DNA of 64,000 nt, taken from positions 3,819,001-3,883,000 of the forward strand of contig NZ_JARXYR010000002.1 in assembly GCF_029893635.1 (NCBI RefSeq), in the 5' to 3' direction. Numbering within the stretch: position 1 is the first letter of the stretch; each line of letters starts with the position of its first letter. Below are positions 52,017 through 61,420 of the stretch, piece after piece. The DNA comes from Variovorax sp. TBS-050B. Its GTDB lineage: Bacteria; Pseudomonadota; Gammaproteobacteria; Burkholderiales; Burkholderiaceae_C. The notes under the pieces were generated by a model. That model had not been told where the DNA came from and searched no databases. It was given only the letters and a program-made list of their open reading frames with translations. The position numbers and the translations under genes were made by a program.

Positions 52017-53657
52017 ATGGATGCGACCCACGAGGTGTTCAACCAGCCCGCACCCCTCACGGGCTACAACCTCTTCGAAACCCACCGGCCGCTGCGCGAC
52101 GCGCTGACCTTCAACGCGCCCGCGCTCGACACCGCGCCGCTGCAGGCGCTGGGCGCCATCGCCGGCACGGCCGACATGCAGGCCCATGCGCGGCTCGCGA
52201 ACACGCACACGCCCGCGCTCCACACGCACGACCGCTACGGCCGCCGCATCGACGAGGTCGAGTTCCATCCGAGCTACCACGCGCTGATGGCCGCGGCCGT
52301 GGGCGCCGGGCTGCACGGCACGCCGTGGCTCGGCGGATCGGCCTCGCCGCACGTGCTGCGCGCCGCGGGCTTCATGCTCTTCACCGAGCTCGAGCCTTCG
52401 ATCCTGTGCCCGATCTCGATGACCTACGCCGCCACGCCCGCGCTGCGCGGCAATGCGGCCGTGTACGCCGACTGGGGCGCGAAGCTCGGCAGCCGCGACT
52501 ACGACCCGGTGCTGCGCTTCGTCGCCGACAAGCCCGGCGTGACCATGGGCATGGGCATGACCGAGAAGCAGGGCGGCTCCGACGTGCGCGCGAACACCAC
52601 GCAGGCGGTGCGCGACGGCAGCGATGCCTGGGGCGGGCGCTATGCGCTCACCGGCCACAAGTGGTTCTTCTCGGCGCCGATGTGCGACGCCTTCCTGGTG
52701 CTCGCGCAGGCGCCCGCGGGCCTGAGCTGCTTCTTCCTGCCGCGCGTGCGGCCCGACGGCAGCCGCAACGCAATCCGCATCCAGCGCCTGAAGGACAAGC
52801 TCGGCAACAAGGCCAACGCGAGCTCCGAGGTCGAGTTCCACGGCGCCACCGCATGGCTCGTGGGCGAGGAGGGCCGCGGCATCCCGCAGATCCTCGAGAT
52901 GGGCACGATGACGCGGCTCGACTGCGCGCTCGGCACCAGCGGCCTGATGCGCCAGGCGCTCGCGCTCGCCATCGACCACACCGCGCAGCGCAGCGCCTTC
53001 GGCAAGCCGCTGATCGCGCAGCCGCTGATGAAGAACGTGCTGGCCGACCTCGCGCTCGAGAGCGAGGCCGCCACGGCGCTCGCGGTCCGCCTCGCGCGCG
53101 CCTTCGACCGGCCGCACGACGAACACGAGCGCCTGATGGCGCGCCTGCTCACGCCGGTCGCCAAGTTCTGGATCTGCAAGCGCGGCAGCCACCTGGCGCA
53201 GGAGGCGATGGAATGCCTTGGCGGCAACGGCTACGTGGAGGAGGGCGGCGAGGGCACGATGGCGCGCATCTACCGCGAGATGCCGCTCAACTCGATCTGG
53301 GAGGGCGCGGGCAACATCATGGCGCTCGACCTGCTGCGCGGCCTGCGCAAGGGCGACGCGGTGGCCGCGCTCGCGGCCGAGCTCGCGCCGGCGCGCGGCC
53401 AGCATGCCGCGCTCGACCGCCTGGCCGATGCGCTGCCCGCGCGCGTCGAGGCAATGGCCTCCGAGGCCGAGGCGCGCCGTCTGGCACAGGACGTCGCGCT
53501 CGCGGTCCAGGCTGCGCTCCTGGTGCAGACCGCACCGCCCGAGGTGGCCGGCGCCTTCTGCAATTCGCGGCTCGGCGGCGACTGGGGGCATGCCTTCGGC
53601 ACGCTGGGCGCGGGCACCGGCTTCGACGCGATCATCGAACGCGCCCGCCCGCGCTGA
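52017..53657 (+). CDS. AidB-like acyl-CoA dehydrogenase
   Basis: A 546-residue flavoprotein. The N-terminus NQPAPLTGYNLFETHRPL and the motif GMGMTEKQGGSDVRANTTQA identify the AidB branch of acyl-CoA dehydrogenases, followed by GHKWFFSAPMCDAFLVLAQA and EAMECLGGNGYVEE. In E. coli AidB belongs to the adaptive response to alkylation and binds DNA through a basic C-terminal domain. Here no ada or alk gene is near and the neighbours are CoA enzymes, so a metabolic role is at least as likely. Confidence 0.9.
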   Translation: MDATHEVFNQPAPLTGYNLFETHRPLRDALTFNAPALDTAPLQALGAIAGTADMQAHARLANTHTPALHTHDRYGRRIDEVEFHPSYHALMAAAVGAGLHGTPWLGGSASPHVLRAAGFMLFTELEPSILCPISMTYAATPALRGNAAVYADWGAKLGSRDYDPVLRFVADKPGVTMGMGMTEKQGGSDVRANTTQAVRDGSDAWGGRYALTGHKWFFSAPMCDAFLVLAQAPAGLSCFFLPRVRPDGSRNAIRIQRLKDKLGNKANASSEVEFHGATAWLVGEEGRGIPQILEMGTMTRLDCALGTSGLMRQALALAIDHTAQRSAFGKPLIAQPLMKNVLADLALESEAATALAVRLARAFDRPHDEHERLMARLLTPVAKFWICKRGSHLAQEAMECLGGNGYVEEGGEGTMARIYREMPLNSIWEGAGNIMALDLLRGLRKGDAVAALAAELAPARGQHAALDRLADALPARVEAMASEAEARRLAQDVALAVQAALLVQTAPPEVAGAFCNSRLGGDWGHAFGTLGAGTGFDAIIERARPR

Positions 53658-53698
53658 GCGCGGCACGCCCCCTTCAACCAGGAACCACAAGGACGCCA

Positions 53699-54640
53699 AT
53701 GGCCGAACTCATCCTTCATCACTACAACACCTCGCCGTTCTCCGAGAAGGTGCGGCTCATCCTCGGCGCCAAGAAGCTGCCGTGGAAGTCGGTGCTGATC
53801 CCGGCCATCATGCCCAAGCCCGAGGTGGAGGCGCTCACGGGCGGCTACCGCAAGACGCCGTTCCTGCAGATCGGCGCCGACGTGTACTGCGACAGCGCGC
53901 TGATCGCCGACGTGCTCGAGCACCTGCAGCCCGAGGCGACGCTCTATCCCGAGCCCGAGAAGGGCATGTCGCGCATCCTCGCGCAGTGGGCCGACACCAC
54001 GCTGTTCTGGGCCGCGATGGCCTGGAACCTGCAGCCGCGCGGCGCGGCCGAGGTGTTCGCCAAGGCGCCGCCCGAGGCCGCCAAGGCCTTCGGCGAGGAC
54101 CGCGCCAAGATGAGCGCAGGCAACATGACGCGGCTGCGCCCGGCCGATGCCACCAGCGCCTACAAGTCGTACCTGCGCCGGCTCTCGGACATGCTCGACG
54201 ACAAGCCCTTCCTGCTCGGCGAGGTGCCGTGCATCGCCGACTTCTCCGTCTACCACCCGCTCTGGTACACGCGCCGCGTCGAGTCGGTCCGCACCATCCT
54301 CGACCTGACGCCCGCGGTGCTCGACTGGATGGACCGCATGGCCGCCATCGGCCACGGCGAGATCGAGAAGTTCAGCGCCGAGGAGGCGATTGCCGTCGCC
54401 AAGGCCGCCGTCCCGCACACGCTGCTGACCGACAGCACCTTCCAGGACGACCACGGCATTCCGCTCGGCAGCGCCGTCACCATCCGCGCCGAGAGCTTCG
54501 GCGTCGAGGAAACGCCCGGCACGCTGGTGGCCGCCACGCGCACCCACTACACGCTCGAACGCAGCAGCGAGCGCGTGGGCACGGTGCACGTGCACTTCCC
54601 GCGCATCGGCTACGTGCTGAAGAAGGCCGAGGGCGGCTGA
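53699..54640 (+). CDS. Glutathione S-transferase-like protein
   Basis: A 313-residue protein with a thioredoxin-fold N-terminus (LILHHYNTSPFSEKVRLILG, TPFLQIGADVYCDSALIADV) and a helical GST C-domain (KPFLLGEVPCIADFSVYHPL). It is longer than a plain GST: a further ~80-residue segment (from TLLTDSTFQDDHGIPLGSA) forms a small beta-rich tail. Ser in the SPFSEK loop is the likely thiol-activating residue. It closes the plus-strand block, 28 bp from the convergent nuclease gene. Confidence 0.85.
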   Translation: MAELILHHYNTSPFSEKVRLILGAKKLPWKSVLIPAIMPKPEVEALTGGYRKTPFLQIGADVYCDSALIADVLEHLQPEATLYPEPEKGMSRILAQWADTTLFWAAMAWNLQPRGAAEVFAKAPPEAAKAFGEDRAKMSAGNMTRLRPADATSAYKSYLRRLSDMLDDKPFLLGEVPCIADFSVYHPLWYTRRVESVRTILDLTPAVLDWMDRMAAIGHGEIEKFSAEEAIAVAKAAVPHTLLTDSTFQDDHGIPLGSAVTIRAESFGVEETPGTLVAATRTHYTLERSSERVGTVHVHFPRIGYVLKKAEGG

Positions 54641-54668
54641 GGCCGCTGCTGCGCCCCCGGCGCGGCGG

Positions 54669-57515
54669 TCAGTGGACCGCGTGCATGCCCAGCCCGTCGG
54701 CGGTGTCGATCGGGAAGCCGTCCCACTGCACCGACGGATCGAAGGCCGCGTCGGCGTCCGCGTCGCCCGAGGTGATGCCCGCCTTGCGGCGCAGCGTCTG
54801 GTCCTGGGTGCGGATGCTGCCGCCGGACCAGTAGCTGCCCGGGTCCACGCCGCGCTGGCCGAAGCGGTCGATCACCACCCCCGATTTCTCGAGCGTCAGC
54901 GCATCGTCGCCGTTGAAGTTGGCAACGCCGCTCACGACGCTGCCCGCAGGCCGGAACGCCGCGGCAGCGCTGCCGTTCGCGAGCACCACCACCTCGCCGG
55001 GCGCCAGCGTGCCGCTGAGCACCTGCGTCGCCGTCGCCGTGGCCGCGCCGTTGGCATACAGTCGCACGGTGTAGAGGCCCAGATCCACCGCCGACGCGGT
55101 CGGGTTGTAGATCTCGATCGCCTTGTTGTTCGAGCTGCCTTCGATGTATTCGCTGAAGAACAGCTCCGGGCCGCCCGGCGGCACCACCACCACGGGGCCG
55201 CCGACGTTCACGCTGCCTGATTCCGCCGCGGTCTGGCCGCTGGAGTTGGTCAGCGTGACCACCACCTGGAAGCTGCCCGCCGCGGCATAGGTGTGCATGA
55301 CCGGACCGGTGCCCGAGGCCGAGGTCGGCGGCGTGCCGTCGCCCCAGTCGACCGAGAGCGAGGCCACCGTGGTCGAGCCGCCCGGCTCGGCTTCGACGAT
55401 CTCCACGCTGTAGCTTTCGCCCGCCTTCGCGCTCGCGGGGATCGTCGCGTTGACGATCGGCATCGTCACGGCGGCATCGGCCGCGAGCGTGAGGCCGACC
55501 AGCACCGGGTCGTGGTCCGAGGCGCGGAACGGCGTCGGCGCATAGCGGTCGTCGGTCGTGAAGTCGGTGTTGTAGTCGAGGGCGGTGGGTTCGTCGGCGT
55601 TGATGTGCCACACGCCCACGCCGCCGACCTGTGCGGCCAGCGTCGAGGAGGCATAGGCATGGTCGAGCGCGCCGGTCTCGCCGCCGAACACGTAGGTGTA
55701 GCGGTCGCCGGCGGGCATGCGCTTGAGCAGGCTCTCGTTGCCCGCGCTTTCGAGTTCCTTGGTCGGGTCTTCGAGCAGGTAGCTGTTGAAGTCGCCCATC
55801 ATCAGCACGTCCGGCTCGCCCGTCTGCTTGAGCTTGGCCACGAAGCTGTTCAGCGCCTTCGCCTGCTGGGTGCGCGCGAGGTTGAAGCAGCCCTGGCCCA
55901 TGTCCACGTCACCCGACGTGGGGCAGCTGCCCTTGCTCTTGAAATGGTTGACCACGAACCAGAAGCCGCCGTTGTTGCCGACCGCGCTGAAGCGCTGGGC
56001 CAGCGGCGGGCGCCCGCTCGCGGCGGTGTAGTCGCTCAGGTCGCTGCCGGTCGGGAGCACCGTGTTGCCCACGCGCTGGACCTTCGCGGGCTTGTAGAGG
56101 ATGTCGACCTTGATCGCGTCGGTGCCGAACACGCCGCTGTGGACGGCGGCATAGGTGTTGGCGCCGAGCCTGGCGTTGAGCGCCGCCACGAGGTTTTGCG
56201 TCGCGATGTCGGTGTTCTGGATCTCCATCAGCCCCACCACGTCGGCATCGAGGCCAGCGATCGCGGCCACGATCTTGGCCTGCTGGCGATCGAACTCCGC
56301 GCGGTTGTTCGCGCCGCGGCAGTTGGCCGCCGATGCGGGGCCGGTGCCGAACGAGCAGCCCTGGCCGGTCTGGCCCGCGGCGTTGGTGCCGTCCTGGAAG
56401 GTGGTGAAGTAGTTGAGCACGTTGAAGCTCGCCACCTTCAGCGACCCGGCCACCGCCGGCGCGGCGGGCTGGCGCGGATTGGCCTGCGCGAACATGGGCG
56501 CCACCGTCGGCTGGATGCGGTAGGCGCCGAAGTTGTGGCTCAGCACGCCGGTGAGCTTCTGCGTCGTGTCGCCCATGCGCCGCGTGCCCTCGGTGCCGGC
56601 GGCGCTCAGGTAGGGGATCGGGTTGGGGTTCTGGCGCGAGGAACCGTCGTCGAGCACGATGCGCGAGAGCAGGTTCTGCGCATGCGTGGCCGCCGCGTTG
56701 CCGTTGGTGGGGTTGAACTGGCGGCCGTTGAGCGCGAGCACCATCTGGCCGTAGCGCCCGAGCTCGAACAGCTCGGTCACCGCGAGCGGCTGCGCGATCT
56801 CGACCAGCATGCCTTCGTAACGCTCGAGCGTCGATGCGTCGGCCACCGGCAGCGAGATCGGCGTCGGCGCGAGCGCGATGCCGCTGCCGCAGATGGAGAT
56901 GGCGACGGGCTCGCCGGTCTTGCCGGTGATCTGCGTGAGGCTGTCGGGCGCGGCGCCGGCACCGGCGGTCTGGCCGAACTCGCTCACCGTGCCCGTGACC
57001 TGGACGAAGTCGCCGACCGACACGCGGGTGGCGTTGTCCGGCGCATAGACGAAGATGCCTTCGGAGGTCATCGGATCGGCATCGGGCACGGGTTCCTGCA
57101 CGAAGAAGCCGTTGAGCTTCACGCTCGTGGTGCCCGTGTTCTGGAAATCGCCGACCACCACGCCGCGCACCGTCACGGCCTGCGTGGCCATCGGGCTCAG
57201 ATGGCCCGTGCCCTGGATCGCCGGGATCGCGGTCAGCGGCGCCAGGGCCGGCACGGCGGTGGTGCAGGTGGGCAGCGGCTGCGTCACGGGCGGGGTGACG
57301 GGTGGGGTCTCCGGTGGCGTGGCGGGCGGCGTCGTCTCCGGTGGCGTGGCGGCAGGTGGCGTGGGTTCCGGCGACGCGGTGCCGGCGACGGGCGGGACGA
57401 GCGCAAAGCCGCCGCCGCCGCCGTTGCCGCCACCGCCGCAGGCTGACAGCGCGACGACCATGGCCAGCGCCAGGGTCTGGGGGAGCCGGAGAGGCTTCGA
57501 TGCCGGATGGATCAT
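54669..57515 (-). CDS. ExeM/NucH-type surface endonuclease lipoprotein
   Basis: A 948-residue exported nuclease. The signal ends in a lipobox (VALSACGGGG), then a Pro/Thr linker, an OB-fold domain (~85-215, QAVTVRGVVVGDFQNTG), and an endonuclease/exonuclease/phosphatase domain (~350-690) with metal and catalytic residues in ADVVGLMEIQNTD, MGDFNSYL and ASDHDPVLVGL. A PKD-like domain (~700-770) and a lamin-tail domain (from PGGPELFFSEYIEGSSNN) follow. ExeM relatives degrade extracellular DNA and shape biofilms. The lamin-tail domain is at the C-terminus here, against its more usual N-terminal position. Confidence 0.9.
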   Translation of the reverse strand: MIHPASKPLRLPQTLALAMVVALSACGGGGNGGGGGFALVPPVAGTASPEPTPPAATPPETTPPATPPETPPVTPPVTQPLPTCTTAVPALAPLTAIPAIQGTGHLSPMATQAVTVRGVVVGDFQNTGTTSVKLNGFFVQEPVPDADPMTSEGIFVYAPDNATRVSVGDFVQVTGTVSEFGQTAGAGAAPDSLTQITGKTGEPVAISICGSGIALAPTPISLPVADASTLERYEGMLVEIAQPLAVTELFELGRYGQMVLALNGRQFNPTNGNAAATHAQNLLSRIVLDDGSSRQNPNPIPYLSAAGTEGTRRMGDTTQKLTGVLSHNFGAYRIQPTVAPMFAQANPRQPAAPAVAGSLKVASFNVLNYFTTFQDGTNAAGQTGQGCSFGTGPASAANCRGANNRAEFDRQQAKIVAAIAGLDADVVGLMEIQNTDIATQNLVAALNARLGANTYAAVHSGVFGTDAIKVDILYKPAKVQRVGNTVLPTGSDLSDYTAASGRPPLAQRFSAVGNNGGFWFVVNHFKSKGSCPTSGDVDMGQGCFNLARTQQAKALNSFVAKLKQTGEPDVLMMGDFNSYLLEDPTKELESAGNESLLKRMPAGDRYTYVFGGETGALDHAYASSTLAAQVGGVGVWHINADEPTALDYNTDFTTDDRYAPTPFRASDHDPVLVGLTLAADAAVTMPIVNATIPASAKAGESYSVEIVEAEPGGSTTVASLSVDWGDGTPPTSASGTGPVMHTYAAAGSFQVVVTLTNSSGQTAAESGSVNVGGPVVVVPPGGPELFFSEYIEGSSNNKAIEIYNPTASAVDLGLYTVRLYANGAATATATQVLSGTLAPGEVVVLANGSAAAAFRPAGSVVSGVANFNGDDALTLEKSGVVIDRFGQRGVDPGSYWSGGSIRTQDQTLRRKAGITSGDADADAAFDPSVQWDGFPIDTADGLGMHAVH

Positions 57516-57706
57516 GCGTGGCTTCCTGAAATGTGTAAGAACAAAAGCTCAACGGGACGGATCGACAGCCGGCGTTTATAGGGAGCTTGTGTGTAGCGTC
57601 GGAGACAGCGGCGCGACGGTTTCGCCGCGCGTCGCGCGAACGACAGACCGCCTCCGCGCAAGGCGCTCTAATGGCGGCGCAGAGCCAACCCAAAGGAAAG
57701 CATTCG

Positions 57707-58612
57707 ATGATTCAGGACTTCAAGGGCAAGACCGCCGTTCTCACCGGCGCGGGTTCGGGCTTCGGCCTCGAATGCGCGCGCATCGGCGCCGCGCGCGGCA
57801 TGAACCTCGTGCTGGTCGACGTGCAGCAGGACGCGCTCGACCGCGCGCAGGCCGAGATGGAAGCCGCCGGCGCGCAGGTGATGGCGCGCAAGGTCGACGT
57901 GTCCGATGCCGCGCAGATGGAGGCCCTCGCAGCCGCCGTGAAGGAACGCTTCGGCGCGCCGCACTTCGTGTTCAACAACGCCGGCGTGGGCGCGGGCGGC
58001 CTGGTGTGGGAGAACACCGTGGCCGACTGGGAATGGGTGCTCGGCGTCGACCTCTGGGGCGTGATCCACGGCGTGCGCCTGTTCACGCCGATGATGCTCG
58101 AGGCCGCCGCCAAGGACCCGGCCTGGCGCGGCCACATCACCAACACCGCCAGCATGGCCGGCCTGCTCACGCCGCCCAACATGGGCATCTACAACGCCGC
58201 CAAGGCGGCGGTCGTGAGCCTGACCGAAACGCTCTACCAGGACCTGAACCTCGTGACCGACCAGATCGGCGCGAGCCTGCTATGCCCGTACTTCGTGCCC
58301 ACCGGCATCACCAGCAGCGAGCGCAACCGCCCCAACGCGCCCAAGGAGAGCGAACTCACCAAGAGCCAGCTGATCGGCCAGGCCATGAGCAACAAGGCCG
58401 TGAGCAGCGGCAAGATCAGCGCCGCCGAAGTCGCCGCGATGGTGTTCGACGCGATCAGCGCCAACCAGTTCTACGTCTTCAGCCACCCGAAGGCGCTGGG
58501 CAACGTGAAGAGCCGCATGGAGAACATCGTCTCCATCACGAACCCGGCCGATCCCTTTCTCGAACGGCCCGAGATCGGGCAGAAGCTGCGCGAGCAGCTG
58601 CGCGCGGGCTGA
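57707..58612 (+). CDS. SDR family NAD(P)-dependent oxidoreductase
   Basis: A 301-residue short-chain dehydrogenase with the loop TGAGSGFGLECARIGAARG, NNAGVGAGG, the Ser in NTASMAGLL and the Y/K pair in IYNAAKAAVVSLTE. The C-terminal ~70 residues are a helical extension with KALGNVKSRMENIVSI, seen in a large SDR subgroup of unknown substrate. It starts at ATG 57707 after aaaggaaag; a candidate -10 (TCTAAT, 57667-57672) lies close upstream. It is divergent from the nuclease gene. Confidence 0.9.
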   Translation: MIQDFKGKTAVLTGAGSGFGLECARIGAARGMNLVLVDVQQDALDRAQAEMEAAGAQVMARKVDVSDAAQMEALAAAVKERFGAPHFVFNNAGVGAGGLVWENTVADWEWVLGVDLWGVIHGVRLFTPMMLEAAAKDPAWRGHITNTASMAGLLTPPNMGIYNAAKAAVVSLTETLYQDLNLVTDQIGASLLCPYFVPTGITSSERNRPNAPKESELTKSQLIGQAMSNKAVSSGKISAAEVAAMVFDAISANQFYVFSHPKALGNVKSRMENIVSITNPADPFLERPEIGQKLREQLRAG

Positions 58613-58647
58613 GCCTCGAAGCGCTGCGCCGACCGCCGCGCAGGCGC

Positions 58648-60306
58648 CTAGCGGATCGGCTGCAACTGCGCATCGGCCATGCCCACCAGCAGGGCCGCGC
58701 CGTTGGGCAGGATGCGGAACTCGCCGTACCGCGCATGCGAAAACTTCTGCGCGTCGCCTTCCTTGAAGAACCAGGCATCGGTGACGAAGACCCAGCCGCC
58801 GTCCTTAGCGCTGAGCGGGACTTCGAGTTCGCCGGCGCGGCGTGCTTCGCCGGCCGAGGGCAGATGCAAGGTGTAGGTCGAGGGGCGAGCCGGATCGGGG
58901 CGCACCAGCACGGTCGGGCGGGGCCCGCGATCCGCTGAGTCCTCTCGGCAGCATGCGTCCGGCAGCGCGAAGTCGAGCCGCATGTAGTCGCCCTGCATGA
59001 GCGATCGCGGATCGACCGGCGCCAGCCGCACGAAGACCGGCTGGCCATGGCGAATGACGTTCTCCTTGTCGTAGATCGCGCCGTTGGCCACCATCAACGC
59101 GGCCACGCCCGTCAGCACGATGCCGGCGCGCTGCCAGTTCTTCTTCGCGCGGCCGGCAGCCGACGGATCGGGCGCGTCGGAGGCATGCGCCGCCGATGCC
59201 TTGCGTGAAGCCACCCAGGCCAGCGCGCCCAGCGCCGCACCGATGGCAACCAGCAGCAGTGCCTTGTCCGCCAGCGGCCACGCGAGCTGGTAATAAAAGC
59301 TGCCCACGATCCACAGGCTCGCCGCGCATCCCAGGCCGGCGAGTCGCCAGCGCCGCGTCACGGCCAGTGCCGCGGTGCAGAGGCAGGCCGCGCCGAGGGT
59401 GGGCACGAATGCGCACAGCAGCACCAGCAGCAGCGCCACACCCAGGCCGAGGACGGGTGACTGGCGCAGTGCGGGCCAGCAGCGGCCCAGCAGCACGGCC
59501 GCGCCCACCGCGCCCAGCGCCGACACAACGGTCCGGAGCCTGTCGACGGTGCCTGGGCCCGCAGTTGCGAAGTCCTGTCCGATGTCGCTGCCTGGCACCA
59601 TGCCGCCCAGCATGAAGGTGGCGCCCGACACCAGCACCAGCGTCATCAGCAATTGCACGCACCAGCCGTCGGCCAGGGCCGTCAGCAGGCTGCCGATGCG
59701 CGCGCCCGGCAGCCGCGGCAGCAGATACAGCAGCGCGAGCCACACGGCCATGCCGGCATGGGCGTAGAGCCACCAGGTCGAGTGCATGCGCGGGAGCCAG
59801 AACAGGTCCCAGAACGCCTTGTCGCCGTTCGACCCGCCGATCGTGGCGACGAGCAGGAACAGGCCCAGCGTCAGGCCCATCAGTGCGCGCAACCAGTGCA
59901 AGGGCACGAGCCCGGCCAGCGCGACGCTGACGACGCACATCGCGAGGGCGGCCGTCACCATCGATGCGTCGCGGAACAGCGCCCACCCCGGGCAGCAAAG
60001 ACCCAGCGCCATGACCGGCAGGCACAGCTGCTCGAAGAACGGCCCCATGGCGCGCTGGCGCAGGACGAGCACGCTCACCGCCAACAGGCCGAGGCCGAGA
60101 ACGTACAGCGCAAGTCCCTCGCGCAGCAGCGCTTCGCCGAAGGCCAGGCCCACCACGATGAGCAGCGGCAGCACGGCGAGCCAGGCACCCAGCGCGGTCA
60201 GCAGCAGCACGGGCCAGGGGCGGGCCGCTTCGGCCGGCCATTGGGCATCCGGCGGCAGCAGCCCCTGGTCGACCGCGCGGCGCATCAGTTGCGACGGGGT
60301 GCTCAC
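58648..60306 (-). CDS. DUF4401 / GDYXXLXY fusion membrane protein
   Basis: A 552-residue protein starting at GTG 60306. The N-terminal ~360 residues form ten or more membrane helices in the DUF4401 pattern (starting PWPVLLLTALGAWLAVLPLL). After a basic linker and one more helix comes a soluble domain with the eponymous GDYMRLDF motif and RYGEFRILPNGAALLVGMAD, which belongs to the GDYXXLXY family. In many bacteria these are two separate genes. Its start overlaps the stop of the DUF2157 gene (GTGA). Confidence 0.82.
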   Translation of the reverse strand: MSTPSQLMRRAVDQGLLPPDAQWPAEAARPWPVLLLTALGAWLAVLPLLIVVGLAFGEALLREGLALYVLGLGLLAVSVLVLRQRAMGPFFEQLCLPVMALGLCCPGWALFRDASMVTAALAMCVVSVALAGLVPLHWLRALMGLTLGLFLLVATIGGSNGDKAFWDLFWLPRMHSTWWLYAHAGMAVWLALLYLLPRLPGARIGSLLTALADGWCVQLLMTLVLVSGATFMLGGMVPGSDIGQDFATAGPGTVDRLRTVVSALGAVGAAVLLGRCWPALRQSPVLGLGVALLLVLLCAFVPTLGAACLCTAALAVTRRWRLAGLGCAASLWIVGSFYYQLAWPLADKALLLVAIGAALGALAWVASRKASAAHASDAPDPSAAGRAKKNWQRAGIVLTGVAALMVANGAIYDKENVIRHGQPVFVRLAPVDPRSLMQGDYMRLDFALPDACCREDSADRGPRPTVLVRPDPARPSTYTLHLPSAGEARRAGELEVPLSAKDGGWVFVTDAWFFKEGDAQKFSHARYGEFRILPNGAALLVGMADAQLQPIR

Positions 60307-61289
60307 GCGCCTTCTCCGCGCGGCGCAGCCGCGAGCACTGCGGTCTGGCGCCGCATGACCCAGGCCACGGAGGCCGCCAGTATTCCGGCCGCCACCAGGC
60401 CGATTAGCAGCAGGCGGCCGATCGCGTCGCCGGAGCTCTCGAAAAGAAGGCGCGCCAGGCCAGCCACGAGCAGGGTGTCGACGCACAGCATCACGATGCT
60501 CAAGCCCACGATGTCGAACCAGCGCCGCTGCATCAGCAGGCCGCTCGCGGCGCCGAGCAGTGCGAGCGCGAGGACGTAATGCGGCATGCCGCCGGTGCCC
60601 AGGAAGAGGCCGCCGAGTGCGGCCAGCGTCACGCTCGTGGCCATCACCAGGAGCGCGAGCCGGCGCGCCCAGTGCGCGGTTCCGACCCATCGCTGGGTCC
60701 ACGGGCTCAACGCGAGCACGAGCAATGCGCCCAAGGCCCAGCTCGCCAGGTGGACCGGCAGGTCGCGGCTGTCCGCCGCCCAGCGGTATCCCGCATGCGC
60801 ATGGGCCCAAAGGCCGATCGCGCTGCTGGCCACCATCACCCACGGGAACCACAACACGTCGCTGCGCACCCCCAGGCACAGGGGCAGGGTGAGCAACGCC
60901 CACAGCGCGAAGAGCTGCCACGCATCCGCGCCGGTCTGGTAGGTCTGGCCGTAGAAGGCGAACAACGCACCCGTGCCCATCAGGCACAGCAGGCCCATCG
61001 GTGCCCGCAGGGCCGCGCTGCGCCAGGCCGCGAGCGCCGTGAGCAGCACCCAGCCCTGCAGCAGCGCAAACTTTCCCGCGCGGCCCAGGTCGTCCCAGTT
61101 GGCCGCGATCCACATCACGATGCCGAAGCCGCCCAGCCCTGCGGCCAGCAGCGCGACGATGCGCCAGAAGCGCTGCGGCAGGTGCTGCGGCGGTGCATCC
61201 AGTTCAACAAGGGCGAACAGCGCCCGCATGCGTGGTGGGGGCAGGTGGTGGGCACGCGCCAGGTCGTAGAGTGCAAGTCGGAGGTTCAT
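60303..61289 (-). CDS. DUF2157 membrane protein
   Basis: A 328-residue protein with a short cytoplasmic N-terminus (ARAHHLPPPRMRALFALVEL) and about nine membrane helices. The segment WRIVALLAAGLGGFGIVMWI followed by NWDDLGRAGKFALLQGWVLL is the DUF2157 signature. It is translationally coupled to the DUF4401/GDYXXLXY gene downstream. The function of this pair is not known. Confidence 0.82.
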   Translation of the reverse strand: MNLRLALYDLARAHHLPPPRMRALFALVELDAPPQHLPQRFWRIVALLAAGLGGFGIVMWIAANWDDLGRAGKFALLQGWVLLTALAAWRSAALRAPMGLLCLMGTGALFAFYGQTYQTGADAWQLFALWALLTLPLCLGVRSDVLWFPWVMVASSAIGLWAHAHAGYRWAADSRDLPVHLASWALGALLVLALSPWTQRWVGTAHWARRLALLVMATSVTLAALGGLFLGTGGMPHYVLALALLGAASGLLMQRRWFDIVGLSIVMLCVDTLLVAGLARLLFESSGDAIGRLLLIGLVAAGILAASVAWVMRRQTAVLAAAPRGEGA

Positions 61290-61420
61290 GAGATGGAAGA
61301 AGGATTGCGGCGGGCGCCATTCTCCGCGCTGGTCGTGCGTTCATCGGAACCGAAATCGTGCGTGGTAGCCGCATTCGCTACCGCGGGGGCGGCAGGCGGT
61401 ACGCGCGACGCGCCGCCGCC

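Noticed and set aside
58648-61113. One 821-residue membrane protein on the minus strand
   Set aside because: Its first ~270 residues are an out-of-frame reading of the DUF2157 gene; the real gene begins at GTG 60306, overlapping the DUF2157 stop.
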